NCBI GenBank assembly: GCA_900766185.1
Contig: CAAFUL010000029.1
Coordinates: 1 to 16,186 of the forward strand
DNA from: an uncultured Johnsonella sp.
GTDB lineage: Bacteria > Bacillota > Clostridia > Lachnospirales > Lachnospiraceae
Reading direction: 5' to 3'
DNA: 16,186 nucleotides
The translations under genes were made by a program, and so were the position numbers. Under the pieces are notes generated by a model. That model had not been told where the DNA came from, did not search any database, and saw nothing but the letters and a program-made list of their open reading frames with translations. Shown here piece after piece: positions 1-6,264 of this stretch; the first letter of the stretch is position 1, and each line of letters starts with the position of its first letter.

Positions 1-41
1 ATGTCTTCAATACATTCAAGCCATTCTAACAACTCATTCAT
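1..41 (-). CDS. N-terminal fragment of a probable ISAs1-family transposase (cut by window edge)
   Basis: Only the first 13 codons are in the window, reading MNELLEWLECIED on the minus strand from the ATG at 41. An AAGGGG ribosome binding site lies 8 nt upstream, which supports a real start. The pattern of a short Leu/Glu-rich helix followed by I-E-D resembles the start of ISAs1-family (H-repeat-like) DDE transposases, which commonly begin with a 'leucine-rich, (I/F)-x-D-P-R' stretch. This is recognition from a very short peptide, so the family is tentative. The start itself is more secure. The rest of the gene lies left of the window. Confidence 0.45.
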   Translation of the reverse strand, partial: MNELLEWLECIED

Positions 42-92
42 TTTACAATCCCCTTTTTCTTACAATATATCATAAAAAAGAGATTGTTCATA

Positions 93-113
93 ATTTATTT
101 ACTCATGCGTTTG
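93..113 (-). repeat. 21-nt copy of a sequence also found after vapC
   Basis: On the minus strand these bases read CAAACGCATGAGTAAATAAAT plus flank. They match 2976-2996 on the plus strand at 19 of 21 positions. The copy sits upstream of the partial transposase at the left edge. It could be part of that element's end or a small dispersed repeat. The sequence shows only the similarity; the role is unknown. Confidence 0.4.
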
Positions 114-151
114 TCCTGCCTTATACATCTATTCCTTGCGGGCTGGTGATT

Positions 152-350
152 ACAGAAACACTCCCTATTTCAATCTTTTTAGCGGTTAGTACTGTTAATA
201 AAGTGAGTTACAAACTTTACAGACGAGGATGTCCAAAGCGTCAGTCCACCGTGCTTTTTGGTGGACAAGCGAGTTCCGCAGTCTGTACTAAGTTTGTCGA
301 AACTTTATTAATAGTACTGCGAGTATGATTGAAATAGGGAGTATTTCTGT
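152..350. repeat. About 200-nt imperfect palindromic intergenic element (MITE-like or structured RNA)
   Basis: The two halves are inverted copies of each other. The outer arms run ACAGAAACACTCCCTATTTC (152-171) against GAAATAGGGAGTATTTCTGT (331-350), with one mismatch. Further in, TAATAAAGT (197-205) pairs with ACTTTATTA (301-309). Then ACAAACTTTACAGAC (210-224) pairs with GTCTGTACTAAGTTTGT (281-297), leaving a 2-nt bulge. The apex GTCCACC (244-250) pairs perfectly with GGTGGAC (260-266). Any transcript would fold into one long hairpin. Both outer arms recur near 11434-11456, so this is a repeat family. No transposase is encoded within it. Open reading frames inside it have no ribosome binding site and are taken as chance. 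It could be a non-autonomous transposable element or a structured RNA. Confidence 0.75.
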
Positions 351-419
351 TAATTATTGCTGCCTAATTGTTTATGTTGCCAACTCCTCAAAGTTTCAAT
401 GTACTGTTCCAATTTGGGC

Positions 420-435
420 GTGGGAAGTTTGAATA
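420..435 (+). repeat. 16-bp direct repeat, left copy
   Basis: GTGGGAAGTTTGAATA here is identical to 2040-2055. The two copies flank the lipoprotein gene, one just after its stop codon and one over its predicted -35 region. An exact 16-mer repeated by chance is unlikely, though not impossible, in 16 kb of AT-rich DNA. It may mark duplication or mobility of the gene between the copies. Confidence 0.45.
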
Positions 436-452
436 GTTAAAAAATAAGTGCC

Positions 453-1955
453 TTAGTTGTAAGTATATATCTTACCGTCCACATCTATATGATACAGCTT
501 GCCCCCTGACTCTACAGTAGTATCTATTGCCATACTTCCGTCATCATAAAAATAATACCAGTTCCCGTCTATGACCTGCCAACCTGATTTTAACATATTA
601 CCGTTAGCATCATAGTAATACCACTTTTTTCCGTTAGCCTTCCAGCCCTTGTTAAAATCCTCCGGAGCAAAAAGCAACTGTCTTTTGCCCTCGCCTTTAG
701 CATTTATAACCTTCGTATTGCCTGCTGTAAGCCTATACATAGGCTGAGTACGACTGAATTCCACATCATCCTTATGTGCGTATTTATAGTATATATCTTT
801 GTCTATTATATTAAACCAAGTTACATTGTCCTCAAGTACCACCGGCTCTCCTCCAGAGATCTTCATTTTATATAACTTTGATACTGTCCTTGCATCAGAA
901 GCACTTGGTGATTTTGTTACGAAGTAAATGTTGTCGCCGTAAATATTAAATTGTATGTCATCTACTATACTTACCGGCTCACTCGATCTGTAAAGCACTT
1001 GCATTTCACTGCTTGCCGCATCTAAAAATCCTCCCATAAGTGAAACATTTGCCTCGCCCTGCTCCACACCTACAGTATAGAAAATCTTATTGTCATATAT
1101 CATATAACTTTCGCAACTAAACCCCGGAATTATAAGTGCATTTTCTCCGGTTGACATATCAAGTACATTTAATCCGTCTTTTGCCCTGTAATATAATTTA
1201 TTATCAACTACATTGGGCATGGGACTGCCCATGCAGTTATCCACCGGAATTATATGTATATCTCCGGTTTGGGCATTGGTAATATTCACACAGGCTATAT
1301 GGTAGCCCTGCTTTTTACCGTCATAATAGGTAAAATAACAATAATCTCCAACCAGGGTATCCAGACTTAACCATACATCATTTGCGGAATTATCAAAACT
1401 TATATTGGTAAGTCTTTCGTTAACTCCCGTACTTACATTAAGCCTGTAAATATTCCTGTCCGTATCCTGACTCGGTATATCCCCCCTTGCGGTATTGGCA
1501 TAATATATATAACCGTCCTTGTATTGCATATCCTTAGGATATATCTCCCCGAAAGCCGGCGCCAAGGTACCGTTTGAAGATATACTATACAGCCTTTCAT
1601 TATCAAAGGCATTTCTAAAGTAAATGCTGTCATCCGCTTTTACTATTCGTGCATAACATAGGGTGTTACCGAACAGATTACCGTCATCCAAGGCACTGTT
1701 TGGAGGAACTTCCGGTGCGGATACTATCTTTTTATTATCCGTTACTTCTTCATCTCCAACAACCTCTTCTTCACTATCTTCCTCATCTGCTTTATCTTTC
1801 TTTTTCTTATCCGCCTTTGACTTCTTTTCAAACTTTTCTTCTTCTTTAGTGCTTTCATCTCCCACTCCCATAAGGTCTGCAATACTTGAGCAGGCACTTA
1901 CGGTACAAACACTTAATAAAATGCTCATTAATATCAATAAATATCCTTTTTTCAT
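453..1955 (-). CDS. Lipoprotein with DUF5050-like beta-propeller repeats and C-terminal cell-wall-binding repeats
   Basis: This is a predicted surface lipoprotein of 500 residues. The start is placed at the ATG at 1955, not the upstream ATG at 1970, because GGGAG lies 6 nt before it and MKK-hydrophobic-VSAC forms a proper signal peptide with lipobox Cys22. Residues about 31-70 are a Lys/Glu/Asp-rich linker. The central region has repeated blocks such as DGYIYYAN and NIYRLNVSTG, typical of DUF5050/TolB-like propeller blades. The last 67 residues hold aromatic-glycine repeats (GWKANGKKWYYYDANG, GWQVIDGNWYYFYDDG) of the choline/glucan-binding (CW_binding) type. The protein may therefore be tethered to the membrane by lipid and to wall polymers by its C-terminus. 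No enzyme motif is visible, so the ligand is unknown. It appears monocistronic, with its own promoter upstream. Confidence 0.82.
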   Translation of the reverse strand: MKKGYLLILMSILLSVCTVSACSSIADLMGVGDESTKEEEKFEKKSKADKKKKDKADEEDSEEEVVGDEEVTDNKKIVSAPEVPPNSALDDGNLFGNTLCYARIVKADDSIYFRNAFDNERLYSISSNGTLAPAFGEIYPKDMQYKDGYIYYANTARGDIPSQDTDRNIYRLNVSTGVNERLTNISFDNSANDVWLSLDTLVGDYCYFTYYDGKKQGYHIACVNITNAQTGDIHIIPVDNCMGSPMPNVVDNKLYYRAKDGLNVLDMSTGENALIIPGFSCESYMIYDNKIFYTVGVEQGEANVSLMGGFLDAASSEMQVLYRSSEPVSIVDDIQFNIYGDNIYFVTKSPSASDARTVSKLYKMKISGGEPVVLEDNVTWFNIIDKDIYYKYAHKDDVEFSRTQPMYRLTAGNTKVINAKGEGKRQLLFAPEDFNKGWKANGKKWYYYDANGNMLKSGWQVIDGNWYYFYDDGSMAIDTTVESGGKLYHIDVDGKIYTYN

Positions 1956-2023
1956 ACAGATCTCCCTCATAATATATTAAAGTTAAACTTCTCACACCCC
2001 AAATCCGGGGCGTAGTAATGTTT

Positions 2024-2053
2024 ATTATACCTTAAAGTTGTGGGAAGTTTGAA
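2024..2053 (-). promoter_or_regulatory. Predicted promoter of the lipoprotein gene
   Basis: On the minus strand a perfect TATAAT (2029-2024) follows TTCAAA (2053-2048) with an 18-nt spacer. It would give a 5' leader of roughly 60 nt containing a small CCCC/GGGG hairpin (1997-2010) before the GGGAG ribosome binding site. The -35 match is weak (4 of 6). Confidence 0.5.
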
Positions 2054-2055
2054 TA
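2040..2055 (+). repeat. 16-bp direct repeat, right copy
   Basis: This is identical to 420-435. An inverted near-copy, AAACTTCTCAC at 1986-1996, lies about 45 nt away, so a stem could form across the lipoprotein promoter region. The repeat overlaps the predicted -35 element of the lipoprotein gene. Confidence 0.45.
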
Positions 2056-2287
2056 AAAAATACATCTTTTCTTTATTTGTATTTTCTCTTTGTTCAAACT
2101 GTGTCCTGTAATTTACTTCATAAGTATATTAAATTACCTGTTTTCTAAAGTAAATGAAGTTACAGTTCATGTAGTTTAGATATACATATATAATATAGTA
2201 CAAACCTTACTTCTAATAAAGATATTACTCTTAAGTGACTGAAAATATTTTGGAACGAGATTTAGCGAAACTAATATTTTTTGAAGC
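2056..2287. other. AT-rich spacer between the lipoprotein promoter and vapBC
   Basis: With the promoter segment to its left, this is the gene-free gap between the divergent lipoprotein and vapBC genes. The only structure seen is a weak 7-bp inverted pair, ACTTCAT (2119-2125) with ATGAAGT (2154-2160). No open reading frame with a ribosome binding site was found. Confidence 0.4.
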
Positions 2288-2319
2288 TTGACTTAGTATA
2301 TATCAAGATATATACTAAG
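2288..2319 (+). promoter_or_regulatory. vapBC promoter with overlapping palindromic operator
   Basis: TTGACT (2288-2293) and TATACT (2311-2316) are separated by exactly 17 nt, a near-consensus sigma-A promoter. A palindrome with perfect 13-bp arms, CTTAGTATATATC (2292-2304) and GATATATACTAAG (2307-2319), overlaps both boxes. VapB antitoxins usually repress their own operon by binding such palindromes, so this is inferred to be the VapB/VapBC operator. The predicted transcript starts at about 2322-2324, almost on top of the AGGAGG at 2325-2330, giving a very short leader. Confidence 0.8.
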
Positions 2320-2338
2320 AAAAAAGGAGGGTGATTTT

Positions 2339-2566
2339 ATGTTGACAGCAAAAATTTTTGAAAATGGGCGAAGTCAGGCAGTAAGACTGCCAAAAGAATG
2401 CAGATTTTCATCAGATGAGGTTTTGGTAAATAAAATAGGTGATATAGTAATATTATTGCCAAAGAGCAGTAATTGGGATTCTTTTGCAGCAGCTATAGAT
2501 ATGTTCTCAGACGATTTTATGGATGATAAAAGAGAGGATTCTTTACAGGAAAGAGAAATACTATGA
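2339..2566 (+). CDS. vapB: VapB-type antitoxin (AbrB/SpoVT swapped-hairpin fold)
   Basis: This 75-residue protein opens with AKIFENGRSQAVRLPKE, the signature of VapB antitoxins with an AbrB-like DNA-binding fold. The acidic C-terminal tail (residues about 45-75, with WDSF and FSDDF) is the part that usually wraps and blocks the toxin. AGGAGG lies 8 nt before the ATG. The gene overlaps vapC by four bases (ATGA), so the two are translationally coupled. The palindrome over its promoter fits autorepression. Length and gene order are typical of the family. Confidence 0.9.
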   Translation: MLTAKIFENGRSQAVRLPKECRFSSDEVLVNKIGDIVILLPKSSNWDSFAAAIDMFSDDFMDDKREDSLQEREIL

Positions 2567-2961
2567 GATATATGCTTGATACCAACATATGTATATATAT
2601 AATAAAGAACAAGCCAAAAAAGGTTATTATAGAATTAAAAAGGCATAAACCATCAGAGATTTGTGTTTCGGCAATAACCTATGCAGAACTTACCTATGGT
2701 GTAGAAAAGAGCATGGCTGTTGAAAAGAACAGGCTTGCACTTGCACTGCTTTTTTCCAATATAGAAGTACTCAACTTTGATATAAAAGCAGCAATTCACT
2801 ACGGAAAAATTCGTGCATATCTTGAAAAACAAGGAACTCCTATCGGACCATTGGATATGATGATAGCAGCACATGCAATGTCACTTGGATATACAGTGGT
2901 CACAAATAATATAAAAGAATTTGAAAGAGTACCGGATCTTAAGTTGGAGAATTGGGCATAA
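2563..2961 (+). CDS. vapC: VapC-type PIN-domain ribonuclease toxin
   Basis: This 132-residue PIN-domain protein belongs to the family of Mg2+-dependent endoribonucleases that often cut tRNA or rRNA. Acidic active-site residues are visible at D6 (MLDTN), E42 (YAELTYG) and D98 (LDMMIAAHA). The fourth position falls in the TNNIKEF motif at N115/N116, as in many VapCs. It ends with the common LENW tail. All key motifs are intact, so an active toxin is expected. It is coupled to vapB by an ATGA overlap. The RNA target cannot be deduced. A tRNA-Lys gene lies about 540 bp downstream, with no evidence of a link. Confidence 0.92.
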   Translation: MRYMLDTNICIYIIKNKPKKVIIELKRHKPSEICVSAITYAELTYGVEKSMAVEKNRLALALLFSNIEVLNFDIKAAIHYGKIRAYLEKQGTPIGPLDMMIAAHAMSLGYTVVTNNIKEFERVPDLKLENWA

Positions 2962-3429
2962 TTCAAGACTCAGAGCAAACATATGAGTAAATAAATATTT
3001 AGAATTATAAGTAAAGAGTGTCTCTTACATTAAGTGGAGTACAAAAAAGCCATTACATGATGTACACTTTAAATATTAAATACTATATATTGCCAAGATT
3101 ATACCGTTACTGACTTGATTTTATAGCTTTAGCTTCCATCTGTTATTATAACATTCTATTTTGGTTTCACGATCCATTGATAGCAAGGTGAATTTTCGGT
3201 AAAGGTATGTGCTATGCTTTTCTCTGTTCTTTAAAATATGGTATAGATAAGATGTGCTTCACATATAATTATTTGGTCATCCGGCATTCCAAACATCCCT
3301 CTCACCTCTTTGTGATTTGTAGTGTGTCGGTATCCCTACAAGAGTATCATACAGGATATTTTTATTTGTGGTATATTAGGACTTTATCATATATGGCTTA
3401 TAAAAATTTTATATTTTAAAAATTAACTA
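2962..3429. other. Gene-free spacer between vapC and tRNA-Lys
   Basis: This is about 470 nt without a supported gene. It holds the 21-nt repeat at 2976-2996. It also holds two weak stem-loops: AAGAG/CTCTT near 3014-3026, and AAGTG..TACA/TGTACACTT between about 3035 and 3070. Neither is followed by a T-run. A 70-codon open reading frame at 3207-3419 lacks a convincing ribosome binding site and resembles no family. Confidence 0.4.
2976..2996 (+). repeat. 21-nt sequence similar to the left-edge copy at 93-113
   Basis: These bases match the reverse complement of 93-113 at 19 of 21 positions. They lie 15 nt after the vapC stop. This may be the remnant of a mobile-element end next to the toxin-antitoxin module. 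Confidence 0.4.
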
Positions 3430-3458
3430 TTGACTTTTATTAAATTTTATTATATTAT
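3430..3458 (+). promoter_or_regulatory. tRNA-Lys promoter
   Basis: TTGACT (3430-3435) and TATTAT (3453-3458) are spaced by 17 nt, about 44 nt before the mature tRNA. The leader contains a small CTTGT/ACAAG hairpin. Directly before the tRNA is a palindrome, AAATCTTATTAAGATTT (3485-3501). Confidence 0.65.
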
Positions 3459-3501
3459 ATCTCTTGTCCTTAAGAAACAAGGATAAATCTTATTAAGATT
3501 T

Positions 3502-3574
3502 GCGTCTTTAGCTCAGTTGGTAGAGCAGTAGACTCTTAATCTATTTGTCCAGGGTTCGAGTCCCTGAAGACGCA
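3502..3574 (+). tRNA. tRNA-Lys (anticodon CTT)
   Basis: This is a complete cloverleaf. The acceptor stem is GCGTCTT (3502-3508) with AAGACGC (3567-3573) and discriminator A at 3574. The D arm is GCTC...GAGC. The anticodon stem GTAGA/TCTAT carries the loop CTCTTAA, which places anticodon CTT at 3535-3537 (reads AAG, lysine). The T arm CAGGG/CCCTG carries TTCGAGT. CCA is not encoded, which is common in Firmicutes. No duplicate 3' end was seen nearby, so there is no sign of an integrated element at this tRNA within the window. Confidence 0.96.
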
Positions 3575-3583
3575 TAAAGGCTT

Positions 3584-3624
3584 TTTTTAGCAGACATTGA
3601 GCTGTTAGGAAGGGCTTTTTTTTT
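3584..3624 (+). terminator. Probable rho-independent terminator after tRNA-Lys
   Basis: TTTTTAGCAG (3584-3593) can pair with CTGTTAGGAA (3602-3611) using several G-U pairs. A run of nine T follows at 3616-3624. The stem is weak, but the position just after the tRNA and the long T-run fit termination. Confidence 0.5.
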
Positions 3625-3716
3625 GCTCAAATTATAGTCCCCTTTTCCACTTCCCAAAGCCTTCTGTCGGAGGATGGCTTGCTTATATACAAATTTTACA
3701 CCGGCAGTCGAGAAAA

Positions 3717-3848
3717 TATAAAAATAACTTCTGTAGGAAACATCCGCAGTGTCGGTACTTCTTTTCTGCAAACATCAGTTTAGCAAAAAATAGTACCCTT
3801 ACACGAGGACTTAAGCAAAAGCGCTTTCCGTAAGAAGTTATTTTTATA
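3717..3848. repeat. 132-nt palindromic element between tRNA-Lys and the efflux operon
   Basis: The 24-nt arms at 3717-3740 and 3825-3848 are inverted repeats with only three mismatched positions in a row. Both begin TATAAAAATAACTTCT when read inward. Inner segments also pair: GTGT-C-GGTACT (3750-3759) with AGTACCC-TTACAC, and TTTTCTGC with GCAAAAAA. The element lies between the convergent tRNA and efflux transcripts. With A-rich 5' and T-rich 3' arms on both strands, it could act as a bidirectional terminator. It may equally be a small non-autonomous repeat. It shares a CGCAG-n-GTACT core with the palindromes at 152-350 and 11192-11345. Confidence 0.65.
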
Positions 3849-3869
3849 CATCCAAATACCAAAAAGTCT

Positions 3870-5048
3870 TTATTCTACCTTAGCCATCCCTGCAACAGCA
3901 GCTTCATACACTTCCATTGATTTTAAAAGCTCCATTCTGGCAGTCTCAAAAGCCTGTCTGCTCTGCAGATTCTTAAGCCTTTCACCTTGATACTCCACGC
4001 CGCTTATCATCTTATTTTGAAGTTTGACATTCGCTATATTGTCATTAATATCAGCGGTTTCAAGACTTAACTTTGCAGCCTCATAATCACTTTTTTTACT
4101 CTGAACATCCGCATACAAAGAATTAAGATTGGTCTTTAGATTAGCCTCCATCTGCTCCTCACTTAAAGCCCTTGATTCTTTCATTCCCAAAGACTTTTTA
4201 TACTTTGTATTTCTGAATTCTATTAATGTAAAATTATTGCCTATAGCCTTTTTTATATCCTCATCAGGATTAAATGTATCTATTTTACTAAGGTCTACAT
4301 CCGTTATAGGAACTATATTCGGAGTATCCTGTTCACTCCAGCCGCAGAGCATAATAAGGCTTTTTCTAAGACTTTCCTTGCCGGCTACCAAGCTATCCAG
4401 ATTATTCTTAACTTCATCCGCCTGAAGTTGTGCCTTTGTATACTCAGCCGAAGTGCTCATACCTGAGCTTTCCGCAGCCTTTGCCGCAGTCTTCATACCC
4501 TCATAGAGCTTAAGCTGCTCATTTAAAAGCTCTTCCGACTTTAATAGTGAATCATAACTTATAAACATAAGTTTTACTCCGTTTGTAAGCTGCATGGCAG
4601 CCTGTCTTATCGGTCTGTTTGTAGAGCTTATTTTTGAAAGTGATGTCTTTGCCTTGTCCATACTTTCTATTACCTTGCTCAGTGCATTTGCCTGTGCCGT
4701 ATACAGGTAGACATTTGTAAAATCATACTCTTCTTTTGAATTATCCGAAAGCAGTCTTAACTCCCTGCGGGCAATCTCCAAGTCCTTAATACTGTAATCA
4801 AGATCCGTTATATTGGCAGTATAACTTGTCCATGCCGAAGATATACTTGGATTAAAATTATTTACCAAATCTTCTATCTCGGAATACTCAAGGTTATTGT
4901 CCATAAGTTTTGACCATTCTTCTTCACTATAGGATGATCTTCCATACTTTATAGTATTGTTAGCGGCAAAAACACTGTTTCCTATAAGACTGCTGCCAAG
5001 AGCTGTGATAAGTAAAAAAGCATATATCTTAAATTTATTTTTTCTCAT
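3870..5048 (-). CDS. TolC-like coiled-coil protein, second copy, no beta-barrel apparent
   Basis: This is the last gene of the efflux operon, 392 residues from the ATG at 5048. That start has AGGTGG 5 nt upstream; a GTG at 5057 directly abuts the previous stop and is less likely. A signal peptide ends near SVFA-AN. The mature protein is almost wholly predicted coiled-coil helix. It opens with YSEEEWSKLMDNNLEYSEIE, nearly parallel to the first copy and to the start of the TolC/OEP fold. The places where TolC tip motifs should be read ESSGMSTSAEYTKAQ and MISGVEYQGERLKN, which are more divergent than in the first copy. No strand-rich segments are visible where TolC carries its barrel strands, and the protein is shorter than usual outer-membrane members. 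It probably partners or varies the duct built by the upstream paralogue. Function is inferred from family and operon context. Confidence 0.75.
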   Translation of the reverse strand: MRKNKFKIYAFLLITALGSSLIGNSVFAANNTIKYGRSSYSEEEWSKLMDNNLEYSEIEDLVNNFNPSISSAWTSYTANITDLDYSIKDLEIARRELRLLSDNSKEEYDFTNVYLYTAQANALSKVIESMDKAKTSLSKISSTNRPIRQAAMQLTNGVKLMFISYDSLLKSEELLNEQLKLYEGMKTAAKAAESSGMSTSAEYTKAQLQADEVKNNLDSLVAGKESLRKSLIMLCGWSEQDTPNIVPITDVDLSKIDTFNPDEDIKKAIGNNFTLIEFRNTKYKKSLGMKESRALSEEQMEANLKTNLNSLYADVQSKKSDYEAAKLSLETADINDNIANVKLQNKMISGVEYQGERLKNLQSRQAFETARMELLKSMEVYEAAVAGMAKVE

Positions 5049-5057
5049 AAGCACCAC

Positions 5058-6257
5058 CTATTGACCTACTGAAGCCAGTCCGTTTACAGCCGAATTATAG
5101 TTTTCCAAAGCGAGCCTCAGTGCAAGCTCGGCTTGTTTTTTTTCTGTATTCTTTTTAATATTTTCAAGCTCCTTATTGGCAACTTCAAGCTGTGTAGCCA
5201 TACCCAGATTCTTCTTTTGCCTTATAGTTTCCAGATCTTTACTGCTAAGCTCAAGCTCCGCCTTAAGTAAATTAAGCTTATCCTTTGCATTTACCAGATT
5301 TTTATGAAGGGTCTGCACATTTGCCTTTATATTCTCGGTACCTGAGCTTATAGTGCTGTTTAAGCTCTTTATTTGAGTATCCGACTTGGCATTGCCAAGC
5401 TTTCTTTTATTTATCTTAAGTGCATAATTTTCTTCCACAGCCTTTTTTATATCTTCTTCAACATTTATCTTATCAATATTTTGTAACTCTTCCTCACTTA
5501 AAACCGGTACCAAACCTATATTTGCCTGTGAGTCCGTCTTAAAACCTGTCATGATCAAGAGCTTATCTCTATCAGCCAAGGCGGCATTGCTTTGATCGCT
5601 TAAGGTCTTGTTAGCCTTAATTACAGCCTCTTTGGCACTTAAAACATCAAGATTTGTTGCCATACCGACAGCCACCCTTGCCTGTGCATTGGCAAGATTA
5701 AGTTCAGCTACTTCCACCGCCTTTTGCAGCGCCTCTTTTGACACATCCTTGCTATAGTAAGATATCATCAAAGCCTTTGTATTTTGTACCAGACTAAGTC
5801 TTGCACTTTCATATGTAAAGTACTGTACCTCATAGTCTTCAAGCGTTGTGTCCGCTGAATTTTTTAAGTTGTTTATAGTTGCCCTTGACTGTGCAATGCT
5901 TGCCATCATAGGCACATAAGTCATACTGTCCGGTTCCGGCTCTGTAAGACTGTCTTCTATTTTTTCCGCCATATCCCTATAACTTTGAGATACTTGTGAA
6001 TTCTTCCTGCCGTAATCCCTTGTAAACTGCTGCATATTCGCCTGATTAGTCTGTACCGTAGCATTATATTCGGTAACCAGTCCGTCGATTTCTTCATAAT
6101 CAAGGTTCATATCTCTAAGTTTTGCCCACTCTTCTTCAGTCCTTGAAAATGTCGGACTCTTAGCCAAGCTCCTTAAGGAAGCCTGGCTAAGTCCTGCTAT
6201 AATAAGACTGAAACTAATTATAAACTGTATACTTTTAATATATTTTTTCTTTATCAT
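5058..6257 (-). CDS. TolC-like coiled-coil protein, first copy, no beta-barrel apparent
   Basis: This 399-residue exported protein has an N-terminal hydrophobic signal (residues about 9-27). It starts 7 nt after the RND stop, with AGGTGA 6 nt before its ATG. After RTEEEWAKLRDMNLDYEEID comes long helical sequence in two structural repeats, as in TolC. Each repeat has the typical tip motif: VGMATNLDVLSAKEA at 197-211 and LGMATQLEVANKELE at 351-365. In TolC the equivalent VGL/VGT turns contact the adaptor. The regions that would carry barrel strands (about 80-150 and 285-320) are short, polar and helix-like. A pore through an outer membrane is therefore not expected, consistent with a monoderm host. 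It is likely the exit duct of the pump encoded just upstream. Confidence 0.8.
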   Translation of the reverse strand: MIKKKYIKSIQFIISFSLIIAGLSQASLRSLAKSPTFSRTEEEWAKLRDMNLDYEEIDGLVTEYNATVQTNQANMQQFTRDYGRKNSQVSQSYRDMAEKIEDSLTEPEPDSMTYVPMMASIAQSRATINNLKNSADTTLEDYEVQYFTYESARLSLVQNTKALMISYYSKDVSKEALQKAVEVAELNLANAQARVAVGMATNLDVLSAKEAVIKANKTLSDQSNAALADRDKLLIMTGFKTDSQANIGLVPVLSEEELQNIDKINVEEDIKKAVEENYALKINKRKLGNAKSDTQIKSLNSTISSGTENIKANVQTLHKNLVNAKDKLNLLKAELELSSKDLETIRQKKNLGMATQLEVANKELENIKKNTEKKQAELALRLALENYNSAVNGLASVGQ

Positions 6258-6264
6258 ATTTCAC

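Noticed and set aside
146..328. 60-codon plus-strand open reading frame
   Set aside because: It lies wholly inside the 152-350 palindrome, has no ribosome binding site and resembles no protein family.
3207..3419. 70-codon plus-strand open reading frame before tRNA-Lys
   Set aside because: No good ribosome binding site, irregular composition, and no recognisable motif.
3502..3574. tRNA-Lys as an integration site of a genomic island
   Set aside because: No integrase and no second copy of the tRNA 3' end were seen in the window.
3541..3771. 76-codon minus-strand open reading frame across the tRNA 3' half
   Set aside because: Its C-terminus is the antisense of tRNA-Lys and its start lies in a palindrome, so it is chance.
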